This document shows, one piece after another, positions 1 to 8,010 of a stretch of 64,000 nt of DNA. Source of the DNA: SHAN690 sp023262195 (GTDB lineage Bacteria > Bacteroidota > Bacteroidia > Flavobacteriales_G > Salibacteraceae). A program made the translations under genes and the position numbers. Location: assembly GCA_038142005.1 (NCBI GenBank), contig JAYQJE010000003.1, positions 186,001 through 250,000 on the forward strand, given 5' to 3'. Below the pieces are notes generated by a model that ran no database searches, was not told the origin of the DNA, and was given only the letters and a program-made list of their open reading frames with translations. Numbering within the stretch: position 1 is the first letter of the stretch; the number at the start of each line of letters is the position of its first letter.

Positions 1-576
1 GTCCATAGACCAGTTCAGCAATTCTATATCGGAACGCTTGACTGACACCCCGCTTGGCTTCTCCATTTCTTATGCTTCTGCATTGGCTTTTGTAGCAATA
101 TATGCCGCTGGGGGTTATTCATCGGAATTATAATTGCCCAAATACCCAAAGCACTTCTCACCCATCGTGAGCGTCTGGCAGTGTTGCTCTCAGAGTTTAA
201 TGGTGAGCAGAATACCCAACAGCCTAAGCGATCAAAGATTTGGATCGTAGCCGTGGTGCTCGGGCTGTTTTTATTGGCGCTTGCTTTTCAGTTCTTTTTC
301 GTTTCTGCTGATGCAGCGTTAACACAACTCATCCGAACGATAAGCATTATCGCGGTTTGGTTTATCATCATTCAACCGAGTATTCAGTGGTTCATTCGAC
401 TCTATGCCAAGCGTAAAAGCTTGGAAACTGAAAGCTTTTTGAATTCCATCAAATCTGAAATACCCCTCTACGTAAGCCTGTCTCGATTTGCTTGGAATCA
501 ATCATCGAGGGTCGAAGGAAACCGTATCAGATCATTTATTCTTATTCTGTTACATTTCACCTTGAATGAGCGCTAG
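1..576 (+). CDS. Membrane protein of unknown function, 5' end outside the window
   Basis: The coding frame is already open at base 2 and runs in that frame to about base 110. It then continues one frame over to the stop at 576, so a base appears to be missing in the G-run at 110-114. Joined, the protein has a hydrophobic segment near bases 70-150 (ALAFVAIYAAGGLFIGIII), another near 240-305 (IWIVAVVLGLFLLALAF) and a third near 330-375 (IISIIAVWFIIIQ region). It ends in a basic and polar tail. I do not recognise the family. It overlaps the start of the THEP1-like NTPase by 11 bases, so it is probably co-transcribed with the molybdenum-cofactor genes and may be a transport or accessory membrane component. 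That role is inference from position only. Confidence 0.55.
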
Positions 577-1060
577 AATAATTATACTCACTGGCCCTGT
601 GCACACTGGGAAGTCTACTGCACTGAATCAATTTATAGCGCGTAAGCGCAAACAAGGAGAATTGCTGATGGGAGTGGTGAATCCGGATATTGACAGTCAA
701 AAATGGTTTGTGAACGTACTTGATGAAAAGAAAATCTTAATGGATGCAGCACCTAATGAAACGGCTGTGATCGAAATTGGAAAGTATCGATTTTCTCAAT
801 CTGCCTTTGCTCGGACTAAGCAACTGTTGATTGAGCAGAGTCAACAAAAGTCTGATTGGTTCATAATTGATGAAATCGGCAAACTCGAACTTAAAGGCAA
901 AGGCCTGGAACCAGAAGTTTCAGTGGCGATAGCAAATGCAGGGACAAACGCTAAAAACTTGATTCTTGTAATAAGGGACTATTTGCTAGAAGATGCTATA
1001 GAGCATTATAGATTGAGTGATTGTAGGGTGATTAAAACTGATGACTTGGATGAAATCTGA
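566..1060 (+). CDS. THEP1-like nucleoside-triphosphatase
   Basis: A 164-residue P-loop NTPase. The Walker A motif is GPVHTGKST at residues 10-18. A Walker B-like stretch, FIIDEIGKLEL, lies near residue 100. This combination is typical of the THEP1/NTPase_1 family, small cytoplasmic ATP/GTP-hydrolysing proteins whose physiological substrate is poorly defined. The gene overlaps the preceding membrane-protein gene by 11 bases and the following MobA-like gene by about 20 bases, so tight co-expression is likely. In this setting a role in molybdenum-cofactor assembly or nucleotide handling is plausible, but that is inference from the operon. Family assignment is fairly sure; biological role is not. 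Confidence 0.75.
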   Translation: MSARIIILTGPVHTGKSTALNQFIARKRKQGELLMGVVNPDIDSQKWFVNVLDEKKILMDAAPNETAVIEIGKYRFSQSAFARTKQLLIEQSQQKSDWFIIDEIGKLELKGKGLEPEVSVAIANAGTNAKNLILVIRDYLLEDAIEHYRLSDCRVIKTDDLDEI

Positions 1061-1619
1061 CATTCCAGCAGTTCTATTTTGTGGTGGCTACAGTACTCGA
1101 ATGGGTCAGCCCAAGCATCAGCTTAAATTGAATGGAACTTACCTATGGGAGCATCAAGTAAACAAACTCAAAACGCTCTTTAATGAGGTTTACATATCCT
1201 GCAGAGCAGAACAATCAAAAGACTTTGGCTCCGAACAGCTCATTGTGGATGAGCACAGCGATATCGGCCCGATGGCAGGGATCATCGCATCGCTCGAACA
1301 GCTCAAGCCAAGAGACGTTTTTGTACTAAGTGTCGATACTCCGGGCATCGAATTATCCACCATGGCGAATATCGCCTCGGCCAAGAGCGCTGAACACTTA
1401 GCATGCGTTGCGTTGGATGAAATAAATATCCAGCCTTTGGTGGCTAAGTGGTTTAACCGCTCCCTCCCCTACCTAACTATGGCAGTGGTGTCAGAGGTTT
1501 ATTCTTTGACCAAAGTGATTAAATCCAATCCATACGGCTCAACTCGAGTGGATAGCCATCAACTCACCAACCTTAATCATTGGGCAGATTTTGAAGAATA
1601 CCTCAATCAATCAAATTAG
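1041..1619 (+). CDS. mobA: MobA-like molybdenum cofactor guanylyltransferase
   Basis: A 192-residue nucleotidyltransferase with the N-terminal signature LFCGGYSTRMGQPK (GGxSxRMGxxK), which binds the NTP, and the metal-site motif LSVDTPG in the middle. MobA attaches GMP to molybdopterin to make the guanine dinucleotide cofactor used by enzymes such as formate dehydrogenase. An alternative start codon lies 9 bases downstream at 1050 and fits the family N-terminus slightly better. The gene overlaps the THEP1-like gene and sits 2 bases before fdhD, which strongly supports a Mo-enzyme maturation operon. A MocA-like cytidylyltransferase cannot be excluded from sequence alone. No Mo-enzyme structural gene is inside the window. 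Confidence 0.8.
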   Translation: MTWMKSDIPAVLFCGGYSTRMGQPKHQLKLNGTYLWEHQVNKLKTLFNEVYISCRAEQSKDFGSEQLIVDEHSDIGPMAGIIASLEQLKPRDVFVLSVDTPGIELSTMANIASAKSAEHLACVALDEINIQPLVAKWFNRSLPYLTMAVVSEVYSLTKVIKSNPYGSTRVDSHQLTNLNHWADFEEYLNQSN

Positions 1620-1621
1620 CT

Positions 1622-2470
1622 ATGTCTGAACTAAGAGCTACTCCCATCAATATTCATCGTTTTCGTGAGGGTCGGTTGCACTCCGCTTTGGATGTAGTAG
1701 CCTCTGAAGAGCCCTTGGAAATGAGAATAGGTTTTGGTCCTGAAGATGATCGCGAACAACGCAACATTGCGGTCACTATGCGCACTCCCGGGCACGATCT
1801 AGAGCTCACGCTTGGTTTCCTTTTTACCGAGGCTGTAATTCAAGGCTTTGACAACATTACTCATATCGATCACTGCACAGATGCCAGTGGCAAGGCTTCG
1901 AAGAATGTGGTTCGGGCTGAACTTCACCCTGAGGTGCTCATGGATTGGAACAAACTGCAACGAAACTTTTACACTTCGAGCAGCTGCGGTGTTTGTGGCA
2001 AAGCCAGCATTGAGAGCCTACAAAGCATTTGTCCGAAAAAGGTATCAAGCGATATAAAGCTTGACAGTGAAATCATAAGAAAACTGCCTGATACCATGCG
2101 CAAAGCACAAGAGATATTTGAGCACACGGGCGGATTGCACGCCTCTGCTCTATTTCAATCTGATGGAGAATTGCTTTTGTTGCGTGAGGATATTGGTCGC
2201 CATAATGCACTTGACAAGATCATTGGAGCGGCCATTTTTTCAAAAAACCATTCTTTGGATCAATGCATCATTGTTTTAAGTGGACGGTGCTGTTATGAAT
2301 TGGTGCAAAAAACCGCAATGGCAGGTATATCAGTGATTGTGTCGGTGGGTGCGCCATCGAGTTTAGCAGTCGAGACCGCAGATGAATTTGGAATCACCTT
2401 AATTGGGTTTGTAAAACCTAAGTCCTTTAATGTTTATGCCCATACACATCGCTTTAAGGATCAAGATTAA
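1622..2470 (+). CDS. fdhD: FdhD, formate dehydrogenase sulfurtransferase
   Basis: A 282-residue protein with the hallmark cysteine loop SSSCGVCGK (Cys122 and Cys125) and the conserved block LREDIGRHNALDK in the second half. FdhD relays sulfur from a cysteine desulfurase to the molybdenum cofactor of formate dehydrogenase and is needed for its activity. Length is normal for the family. The start ATG is 2 bases after the mobA stop codon, so the two are almost certainly one transcript. Its presence implies that the organism has a formate-dehydrogenase-type molybdoenzyme elsewhere in the genome. Confidence 0.93.
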   Translation: MSELRATPINIHRFREGRLHSALDVVASEEPLEMRIGFGPEDDREQRNIAVTMRTPGHDLELTLGFLFTEAVIQGFDNITHIDHCTDASGKASKNVVRAELHPEVLMDWNKLQRNFYTSSSCGVCGKASIESLQSICPKKVSSDIKLDSEIIRKLPDTMRKAQEIFEHTGGLHASALFQSDGELLLLREDIGRHNALDKIIGAAIFSKNHSLDQCIIVLSGRCCYELVQKTAMAGISVIVSVGAPSSLAVETADEFGITLIGFVKPKSFNVYAHTHRFKDQD

Positions 2471-2479
2471 TTTTATCGC

Positions 2480-2851
2480 GTGAAAATCAGAATCAAAGAC
2501 AATTCGCTCAGGCTAAGGTTAACCCAATCTGAGGTAAGCACATTCGAAGACGAAGGAAGCGTTTCAGCAGCGATCAACTTCCCAAATGGACATAGCTTGA
2601 TTTACAGTTTGAATAAGAATCAAGGCGAAACGTTTGTCGCAGAATTCAACGGAACGCAGATCTTAGTCTCAGTGCCTGAAAATGCGTATTCCACCTGGCT
2701 AAAACCAACCGAAGTTGGCATGGAAGATCAGCTGGCACTTGGTGATGGATCGACTTTGCGTGTATTGATTGAAAAAGATTTTGCTTGCCTTACAGAGCGA
2801 GTAGACGAAGATGAATCGGACAACTTCCCTAACCCAAACGTCAATTGTTGA
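2480..2851 (+). CDS. DUF7009 family small protein
   Basis: A 123-residue soluble protein with no signal peptide, starting at a GTG codon 9 bases after fdhD. The N-terminus (MKIRIKDNSLRLRLTQSEV) and the acidic tail ending near DESDNFPNPN match my recollection of the small Bacteroidota family DUF7009. Its molecular function is unknown. Position at the end of the THEP1-mobA-fdhD run suggests a role connected with molybdenum cofactor or formate dehydrogenase, but that is inference. The last 40 bases overlap another open frame that resembles a T9SS sorting tail. Confidence 0.65.
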   Translation: MKIRIKDNSLRLRLTQSEVSTFEDEGSVSAAINFPNGHSLIYSLNKNQGETFVAEFNGTQILVSVPENAYSTWLKPTEVGMEDQLALGDGSTLRVLIEKDFACLTERVDEDESDNFPNPNVNC

Positions 2852-3047
2852 CATATTATCAACTGAATCATTGGATAGTTCCAAATTACAGTCGGTATCC
2901 ATTATGGATGCATCTGGGAGAGTGTTGCGTACCATACCGTTTGCGAATGCTACAGGCCTGGAAATTCAATTTTACGAGCCGAAGGTCTATTTCGCATTGA
3001 TCGGTACAGAAAACGATTTCTACGCGCTCAAGGTTGTAAAGCAGTAG
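2811..3047 (+). pseudogene. T9SS type A sorting-domain-like fragment
   Basis: A 78-codon reading frame overlapping the end of the DUF7009 gene. Its translation resembles the C-terminal sorting domain of T9SS cargo: a hydrophobic strand followed by LQSVSIMDASGRVLR, then VYFALIG and a basic end LKVVKQ. Normal sorting domains begin with a PNP motif, and a PNP is encoded just upstream but in the DUF7009 frame. There is no signal peptide and no cargo domain. It may be the surviving 3' end of a lost secreted-protein gene, or chance. I do not assign a function. Confidence 0.35.
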
Positions 3048-3468
3048 CTCGCATTTTGGGAAGTGATTAGAAAACACCTTGTTGAGCGCTTTGTAAACTG
3101 TTTTGACATAAATCACGTTTTCCAGTTTTGCATGGTAATCCAATTCTGGGACACGTGTTTTCATGCAACATTTGGCACGATCGTTTCAGCTGTAAAACTT
3201 GGATAAAAATGGGACCCCCACGACACAAAATGTTGTTTCAAGATTTTTATTGTTGAACTTTTTTGAAAAAAAATTCATTCCAAATAATACAAGAAAATTA
3301 AATCATTAAACCTTTGTAAAGCATTGGTATTACTGTGAAAGATTCTTAAACGGTTCGTTAAAAGATAGTTAAAAGGTAACATCTTTTGAGCCACATAACA
3401 AATAATCTTAAAACCCTTTTAGAAGTTTTATGTTTAATGTTGCATTAAATCTATTAAACATCACAATT
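3048..3468. other. Non-coding gap before the rhodopsin gene
   Basis: About 420 AT-rich bases that hold no convincing gene. The region presumably contains the rhodopsin promoter and a long 5' leader. I looked for the Bacteroidota -33 TTTG and -7 TAnnTTTG elements and found only partial matches (for example AACCTTTG at about 3309-3316), which are too weak to call. A reading frame on the minus strand here has no recognisable family and poor character. Confidence 0.6.
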
Positions 3469-4245
3469 ATGTCAAATTTATTATTGGATATTCCTCTTAT
3501 GGCAGCTGACGATTATGTCGGCTTTACATTCTTCATCGGTTATATGGCGATGATGGGTGCATCTGTATTCTTTTTCTTCGAGCGTGGCACCGTGGAAGGA
3601 AAATGGAAAACCTCTTTATTGGTTTCCGGATTAATCACGTTTATAGCAGCAGTGCACTATTACTACATGCGTGATTATTATATGACTCACGGTGAGTCGC
3701 CAACGTTTTTCCGATACATCGATTGGACTCTTACAGTTCCGTTAATGTGTGTGGAGTTTTACCTCTTGACCAAAGCTGCAGGCGCTAAGCTGAGTTTGCT
3801 ATGGAAATTGATTGGTGCATCAGTTTTAATGCTCGTTGCGGGATACATAGGAGAGGCGTTTAATCCAGAAGGCGGTAGCATGGCGCATTCCGTACTTTGG
3901 GGTGTCATTTCAACTGTAGGTTATGTATATATCTTGTACACAGCTTGGGCAGGAGAAGTAAAGAAATTGGCGGATGCGTCAGACAATCCTCAAGTAGCCA
4001 AGGGTGTTAACATCATGGCATGGTTTGTCCTCGTTGGATGGGCGATTTATCCAATTGGTTACATGTGTATGCCTGGAGGTTGGTTAAATGTAGGCCTAGG
4101 ATGGGACGCAAGCAACGTGGATCTTTTCTACAACATTGCAGATGCCATCAATAAGATTGGATTCGGCTTAGTAGTATATAGTGTAGCTGTATCAAGCAAT
4201 AAAACAGCAATCCGCCTAAGGAGTTGGACTCCCAACAACGAATAG
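3469..4245 (+). CDS. Proton-pumping rhodopsin (proteorhodopsin type)
   Basis: A seven-helix retinal protein. Helix C reads RYIDWTLTVPLMCVE, giving the DTE motif (proton acceptor Asp, Thr, proton donor Glu) of light-driven outward proton pumps. The Schiff-base lysine is in helix G (ADAINKIGF). A histidine in helix B (AAVHYYYMRDY) fits the His that pairs with the acceptor Asp. Methionine at the spectral-tuning position predicts green absorption. In helix E, WGVISTVGYVYILY has glycine at the position of bacteriorhodopsin Trp138, where xanthorhodopsin has the glycine that opens an antenna fenestration. I chose the ATG at 3469 because the mature family N-terminus (AADDYVGF) follows closely; an in-frame ATG at 3430 is possible. 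Directly followed by crtY and blh, which supply retinal. The last residues overlap the crtY start. Confidence 0.95.
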   Translation: MSNLLLDIPLMAADDYVGFTFFIGYMAMMGASVFFFFERGTVEGKWKTSLLVSGLITFIAAVHYYYMRDYYMTHGESPTFFRYIDWTLTVPLMCVEFYLLTKAAGAKLSLLWKLIGASVLMLVAGYIGEAFNPEGGSMAHSVLWGVISTVGYVYILYTAWAGEVKKLADASDNPQVAKGVNIMAWFVLVGWAIYPIGYMCMPGGWLNVGLGWDASNVDLFYNIADAINKIGFGLVVYSVAVSSNKTAIRLRSWTPNNE

Positions 4246-5350
4246 TTATCACAGGGTTCGGTTTATCCGGATGTCTACTCACAAGGATGCTCCTCGAAAG
4301 GGAGCATCCTTTTTTGTCTCTTACCATCATTGACGAGACCTTCCAAGCCGAAGAAAAACACCTATGTTTCATTAGAAATAAGCATATACCTGAGCGCTTC
4401 ATTAAAAAAGAATGGAATAGAATTTCCATGAAAGATATTGATGGCAATGAAGTAAAGAGATCGTTGTCAAATGAGAGCTACAAGTTGCTCGACTGGGTAG
4501 AACTGCAGAGGGATACACTGCAATTATGTAAAAACCATGCTCATGTCAAATTAATCAAAGGGCGTATCCAAGATATTGAAGAGTGCGATGAACATGTTTT
4601 GATAACCCTAGACAACGATAAATCTGTTGAAGCAGATAAGCTATATAACAGCGTTGTTCTTAATCCCTCTAAAAGCGACTTGATACAGCAATTCAAAGGG
4701 GCAATTGTTGAACTTGATCAAGATACGTTCGATCCAAGTGAGGTGAGGCTCATGGATTTCCACAGTCATGAACAAGATGAACACGTTGAGTTTCGATATG
4801 ACTTACCCTACTCAGCGCGGAAGGCTCTCATCGAATACACCATCATCACAACCACACCTATGTCACGTGCATTGCTCGATGCCCGCTTCAATAACCTACT
4901 ATCACAATTCAATCATAATTACTCATTAAGTAGTGTAGAATGTGGAGCGATTCCCATGCCTACATCACAAAGAGCGATCATAAACACTTCGAAAATCTTT
5001 AATATAGGTTTAGCAGGGGCTTCCAACGCAGGAGCTCTGGGTACTTATTACAAACGGTACATGATGAAGTAAAACACTGGCTAGACTTTCTAAATGACCC
5101 GACCCCACTTCAGGCGAAAAAAGAAAAGCTGAAAGAGTACTTAGATACTGTATTTCTAAGCGTAATCAAAGCAAATCCTAGCTTGGCTCAGGGTCTGTTT
5201 CTTTCAATGTTTAGAGGCACATCGGGCGATCAATTTCTCAAGTTTATGTTCAACTCCATTTCGTGGAAAACAGCCTTACCCATAGTGCTATCTCTACCAA
5301 AAACACCATTTCTTAAACATGCTGCAGTACATATTAAAGGCCTCTTTTAA
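4224..5350 (+). CDS. crtY: Lycopene beta-cyclase CrtY (frameshifted in this sequence)
   Basis: An FAD/NAD-dependent lycopene cyclase that makes beta-carotene, the precursor of retinal. The N-terminus has a Rossmann-type dinucleotide fold (IVITGFGLSGCLLTRML). The frame from 4224 stops at 5072, but the family C-terminus continues one frame over to 5350. Adding one G to the GGGG run at 5016-5019 restores the expected CrtY block LAGGFQRRSSGYLL and a normal-length enzyme of about 375 residues. The start is a TTG directly after AAGGAG, overlapping the rhodopsin end; a small error here could also hide the true start. The 3' end overlaps blh. Role is supported by position between rhodopsin and blh. 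Confidence 0.85.
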
Positions 5351-6236
5351 GAATGTAAAACTGTACTCTCTTCTGGCGGCATTTGCCTCTCTTGGAGTAT
5401 TGCAGCTCGTGGGTGAATCGGGAAAGCCATTCTACTTCATCATCCACGTTTTCACACTTGGAATCGCACATGGGTCGTTAGACCGTTGGTTGTTTAATCT
5501 AAGTAATCCATCAAAGTCAATAAAGAAGACAACTTTTTACGGGAGTTATATCATCGTCATGACCATTGTGGCTGGGGTTTGGTGGGTATCGCCTGCTGTC
5601 GCCCTTGGTATATTCATATTATACAGTGCATGGCATTTCGGTGAAGTGGAATGGACACACATTATGTTTGAAAAAAAGTTCGTTCAACAAGTTTATTCAG
5701 CCGCTTGGGGACTGCTTCTTTTTGCTTCTATGTTTCTCTTCAATGCAGGTGAAACATTAGAAGTCATAACTCGAATCACTCCAATATCACTGGAAATACC
5801 CAAAACAACGATGAGCTTAAACATTGCTGTCACGGTCGTGTGGCTGTTTTATAGCTCATTGCCAATTCTTTTAGGATGGACTCTAAAAGAAAACTTTTCA
5901 GTTCAGATTTTTAATGTGCTTGTATTGACGGTGCTTTTCTTTGCTCTTGATCTCGCGACATCTTTTGCCGTTTTCTTCTTCTACTTCCACAGCATACCAT
6001 CATTGACTTTTGAATTGAAAGCAATTGACAATAGCAACGTCAAACCTGTCTCGTACTACGATGTTTTTAAAGAAATGCTTGTTTTGAGTATTGCACCTAT
6101 TTTGGCCATAATTGCCATCACCCTCTTTTTTGATCAAAGTATGTTTAATACCCTGCTACCTGCGCTGGTGGTGATGGGGTCAGCAATTTCGTTTCCGCAT
6201 ACAATCATCTACTCCAAAGCAGCTCAAGAGTACTAG
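5319..6236 (+). CDS. blh: Beta-carotene 15,15'-dioxygenase, Brp/Blh family
   Basis: A 305-residue multi-spanning membrane enzyme that cleaves beta-carotene into two retinal molecules. Three family motifs carry the iron-binding histidines: IAHGSLDRW near residue 50, SAWHFGEVEW near residue 103, and FPHTIIYS near the C-terminus. Another conserved segment, FFYFHSIPS, is present near residue 225. Length and hydrophobic profile are typical. The start overlaps the reconstructed end of crtY by about 30 bases, and the enzyme directly serves the rhodopsin upstream. Beta-carotene synthesis genes other than crtY are not in the window. Confidence 0.95.
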   Translation: MLQYILKASFKNVKLYSLLAAFASLGVLQLVGESGKPFYFIIHVFTLGIAHGSLDRWLFNLSNPSKSIKKTTFYGSYIIVMTIVAGVWWVSPAVALGIFILYSAWHFGEVEWTHIMFEKKFVQQVYSAAWGLLLFASMFLFNAGETLEVITRITPISLEIPKTTMSLNIAVTVVWLFYSSLPILLGWTLKENFSVQIFNVLVLTVLFFALDLATSFAVFFFYFHSIPSLTFELKAIDNSNVKPVSYYDVFKEMLVLSIAPILAIIAITLFFDQSMFNTLLPALVVMGSAISFPHTIIYSKAAQEY

Positions 6237-6237
6237 G

Positions 6238-7305
6238 CTAAAACCACTTTTTCATTTTGAAATAGGTAATCATACCTCCGGCCACGAGTAGAATAACTCC
6301 CCACATTACAAAGTAGCCATTCTCATACCTGAGTTCAGGGATGTATTCGAAATTGGTACCATAAATGCCTGCGATGAAGGTAATCGGGATAAATACCACT
6401 GAGAATACCGTAAGAAATTTCATGACGTCATTGAGCTTTGTACTCACCGTAGTATGATAGATATTCATCATATCCGTTAACATATCTCGATATCCATCGA
6501 CAGTTTCAATGGCGAGGGTGATATTGTCTTGTAGCTCTCTCCAGTGCACACTCGTATTGTCATCATCAATAAACTCCGAATCAATCTTACCCATGGCAAG
6601 TATCATTTCTCTGGCTGGACCGATATTCCTACGCATAAAACTAATATCTCGCTTTAGATCACTAATGCGCTCTAGCATATCACGCGATGGATCTTCGATT
6701 AACTCGTCTTCTAAATTCTCAATTTGTTCTCCTAGTACCGACAGTATATAGATATAGTTGTCGATCACCACATCGAGCAAAGCAAAGGCTAGGTAATCGG
6801 TTTTTGAGCTGATGATTTTAGGCTTTTGCTTTCTAATACGCTCACGCACAGGCTCAAACACATCGCCTTTCCGTTCTTGAAAAGAAATCAATAGCCGGTT
6901 TAGAATCACTAGCGAGAGATTTTCAATGTTGATTTCTTTGGTGTCCTCATTCAGCTGAATCATTTTAACTGAGGCATACAGACACTCTTCGTACTCCTGA
7001 ACTTTTGCTCGACTTGACACGTTCATCACATCACTCAAAATCATACGGTCTAGTTTAAAAACCTCTCCAATTTGCTTTACTAAGTCGGAGTCGTTCAGTC
7101 CGTCAACATTGAGCCAGGTTACCGTTTCGGTGTTTTTGTATCCGTTGATTTCTACAAACTCTTTGAGTGTAGCTTCCTTTAAGGAGTTTTTATTGTAGTC
7201 AATCACCCGCATCAATACGGGCTCACTTGTCTGTCGCCCCCGATATCTCAGCTCATATGGTGACTCCCCTATTTCAGATTTCGACTTTGCAATAAATCGC
7301 GCCAT
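6238..7305 (-). CDS. corA: CorA family magnesium/cobalt transporter
   Basis: A 355-residue CorA-type channel. The long acidic N-terminal cytoplasmic domain is followed by two C-terminal transmembrane helices. The family signature between them appears as YGTNF (YGMNF in most members, so the Met is replaced by Thr) at the end of the first helix FSVVFIPITFIAGIYG. The protein ends with a basic KMKKWF. It is expected to sit in the inner membrane as a pentamer and import Mg2+. It converges with blh, the stop codons being only a few bases apart, and seems to be a separate transcription unit. Confidence 0.92.
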   Translation of the reverse strand: MARFIAKSKSEIGESPYELRYRGRQTSEPVLMRVIDYNKNSLKEATLKEFVEINGYKNTETVTWLNVDGLNDSDLVKQIGEVFKLDRMILSDVMNVSSRAKVQEYEECLYASVKMIQLNEDTKEINIENLSLVILNRLLISFQERKGDVFEPVRERIRKQKPKIISSKTDYLAFALLDVVIDNYIYILSVLGEQIENLEDELIEDPSRDMLERISDLKRDISFMRRNIGPAREMILAMGKIDSEFIDDDNTSVHWRELQDNITLAIETVDGYRDMLTDMMNIYHTTVSTKLNDVMKFLTVFSVVFIPITFIAGIYGTNFEYIPELRYENGYFVMWGVILLVAGGMITYFKMKKWF

Positions 7306-7374
7306 AGTGTTTCTATTTAAGCTTGATTAGATTCTCAACTAAAATAGTGGTCCGCGATAATCTCTTATGAAACG

Positions 7375-8010
7375 CTAACTGATAGTTTTCACCATTGCGA
7401 AAACGTACTTCATCTCAGTGGCAATCTGCCGACTTCGCTCTTCATACATTTCTGCCTTGATTGGTGAATCGTCAAATTCTTTAGGATCATCGTATGTAAT
7501 AGAAATACGAGCGTCTGCACCTGTTATGAAAGGGCAGTTTTGATCGGCATGCGAACAGGTCATAACCGCAGCAAATCCACTAGATGGATTCGCTGTATCA
7601 TCCCAACGTTTGGAAAAAGCTTGGATGGGAGGCCGTTCTTTAGAAAAAAAAATTCGGTACTCTGGATTCGCTCCACTCCCCGCTTTTATTATTTCAAAAC
7701 CAATCTTCTGAAGTGTGGCAATAACCTGACCGTAGACCTCTGTGGCCTCGGTGCCGCCAGAGTAGGCTTTTATCCGATCCAACTTATTGTAAGCAGCCAA
7801 CGTTTGAGCCCATATTTGGGCTAAATGGCTCCTGCGCGAGTTGTGTGTGCAGATAAAATTCAGATGTATTTCTTGAGTATCGTTTTCAGAAAGCTTAGTT
7901 TCAGTATAGGTCGATAATTGACTCAAGACTTGTCTGCGTTCAAGAGACACATCTTCTATTGAAAGACTTTCAATATAGTTTGATAGCGAGGTAAACAATT
8001 CAATGGGCAT
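7375..8010 (-). CDS. Low-molecular-weight protein-tyrosine-phosphatase / arsenate reductase-like
   Basis: About 211 residues. The phosphatase loop FICTHNSRRSHLAQ contains the CX5R signature (Cys-Thr-His-Asn-Ser-Arg-Arg) of the LMW-PTP fold, which also includes thioredoxin-coupled arsenate reductases. An N-terminal extension of about 60 residues precedes it. I chose the ATG at 8010 because it forms a TAATG junction with the stop of the upstream DUF6428 gene, typical of translational coupling; a longer start is possible but unlikely. Third gene of the arsR operon, so arsenate reduction is the likely job. No Acr3 or ArsB efflux pump follows. Confidence 0.8.
   Translation of the reverse strand: MPIELFTSLSNYIESLSIEDVSLERRQVLSQLSTYTETKLSENDTQEIHLNFICTHNSRRSHLAQIWAQTLAAYNKLDRIKAYSGGTEATEVYGQVIATLQKIGFEIIKAGSGANPEYRIFFSKERPPIQAFSKRWDDTANPSSGFAAVMTCSHADQNCPFITGADARISITYDDPKEFDDSPIKAEMYEERSRQIATEMKYVFAMVKTIS

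Noticed and set aside
2886..3164. Minus-strand open frame opposite the T9SS-like fragment
   Set aside because: No recognisable family. It overlaps a better-supported plus-strand frame and has an unlikely composition.
3300..3429. Bacteroidota -33/-7 promoter for the rhodopsin
   Set aside because: Only partial matches to TTTG and TAnnTTTG with wrong spacing were found, so no promoter is called.
5016..5019. Programmed ribosomal frameshift in crtY
   Set aside because: No slippery heptamer or downstream stem was seen, and similar one-base breaks occur in unrelated genes throughout the window.
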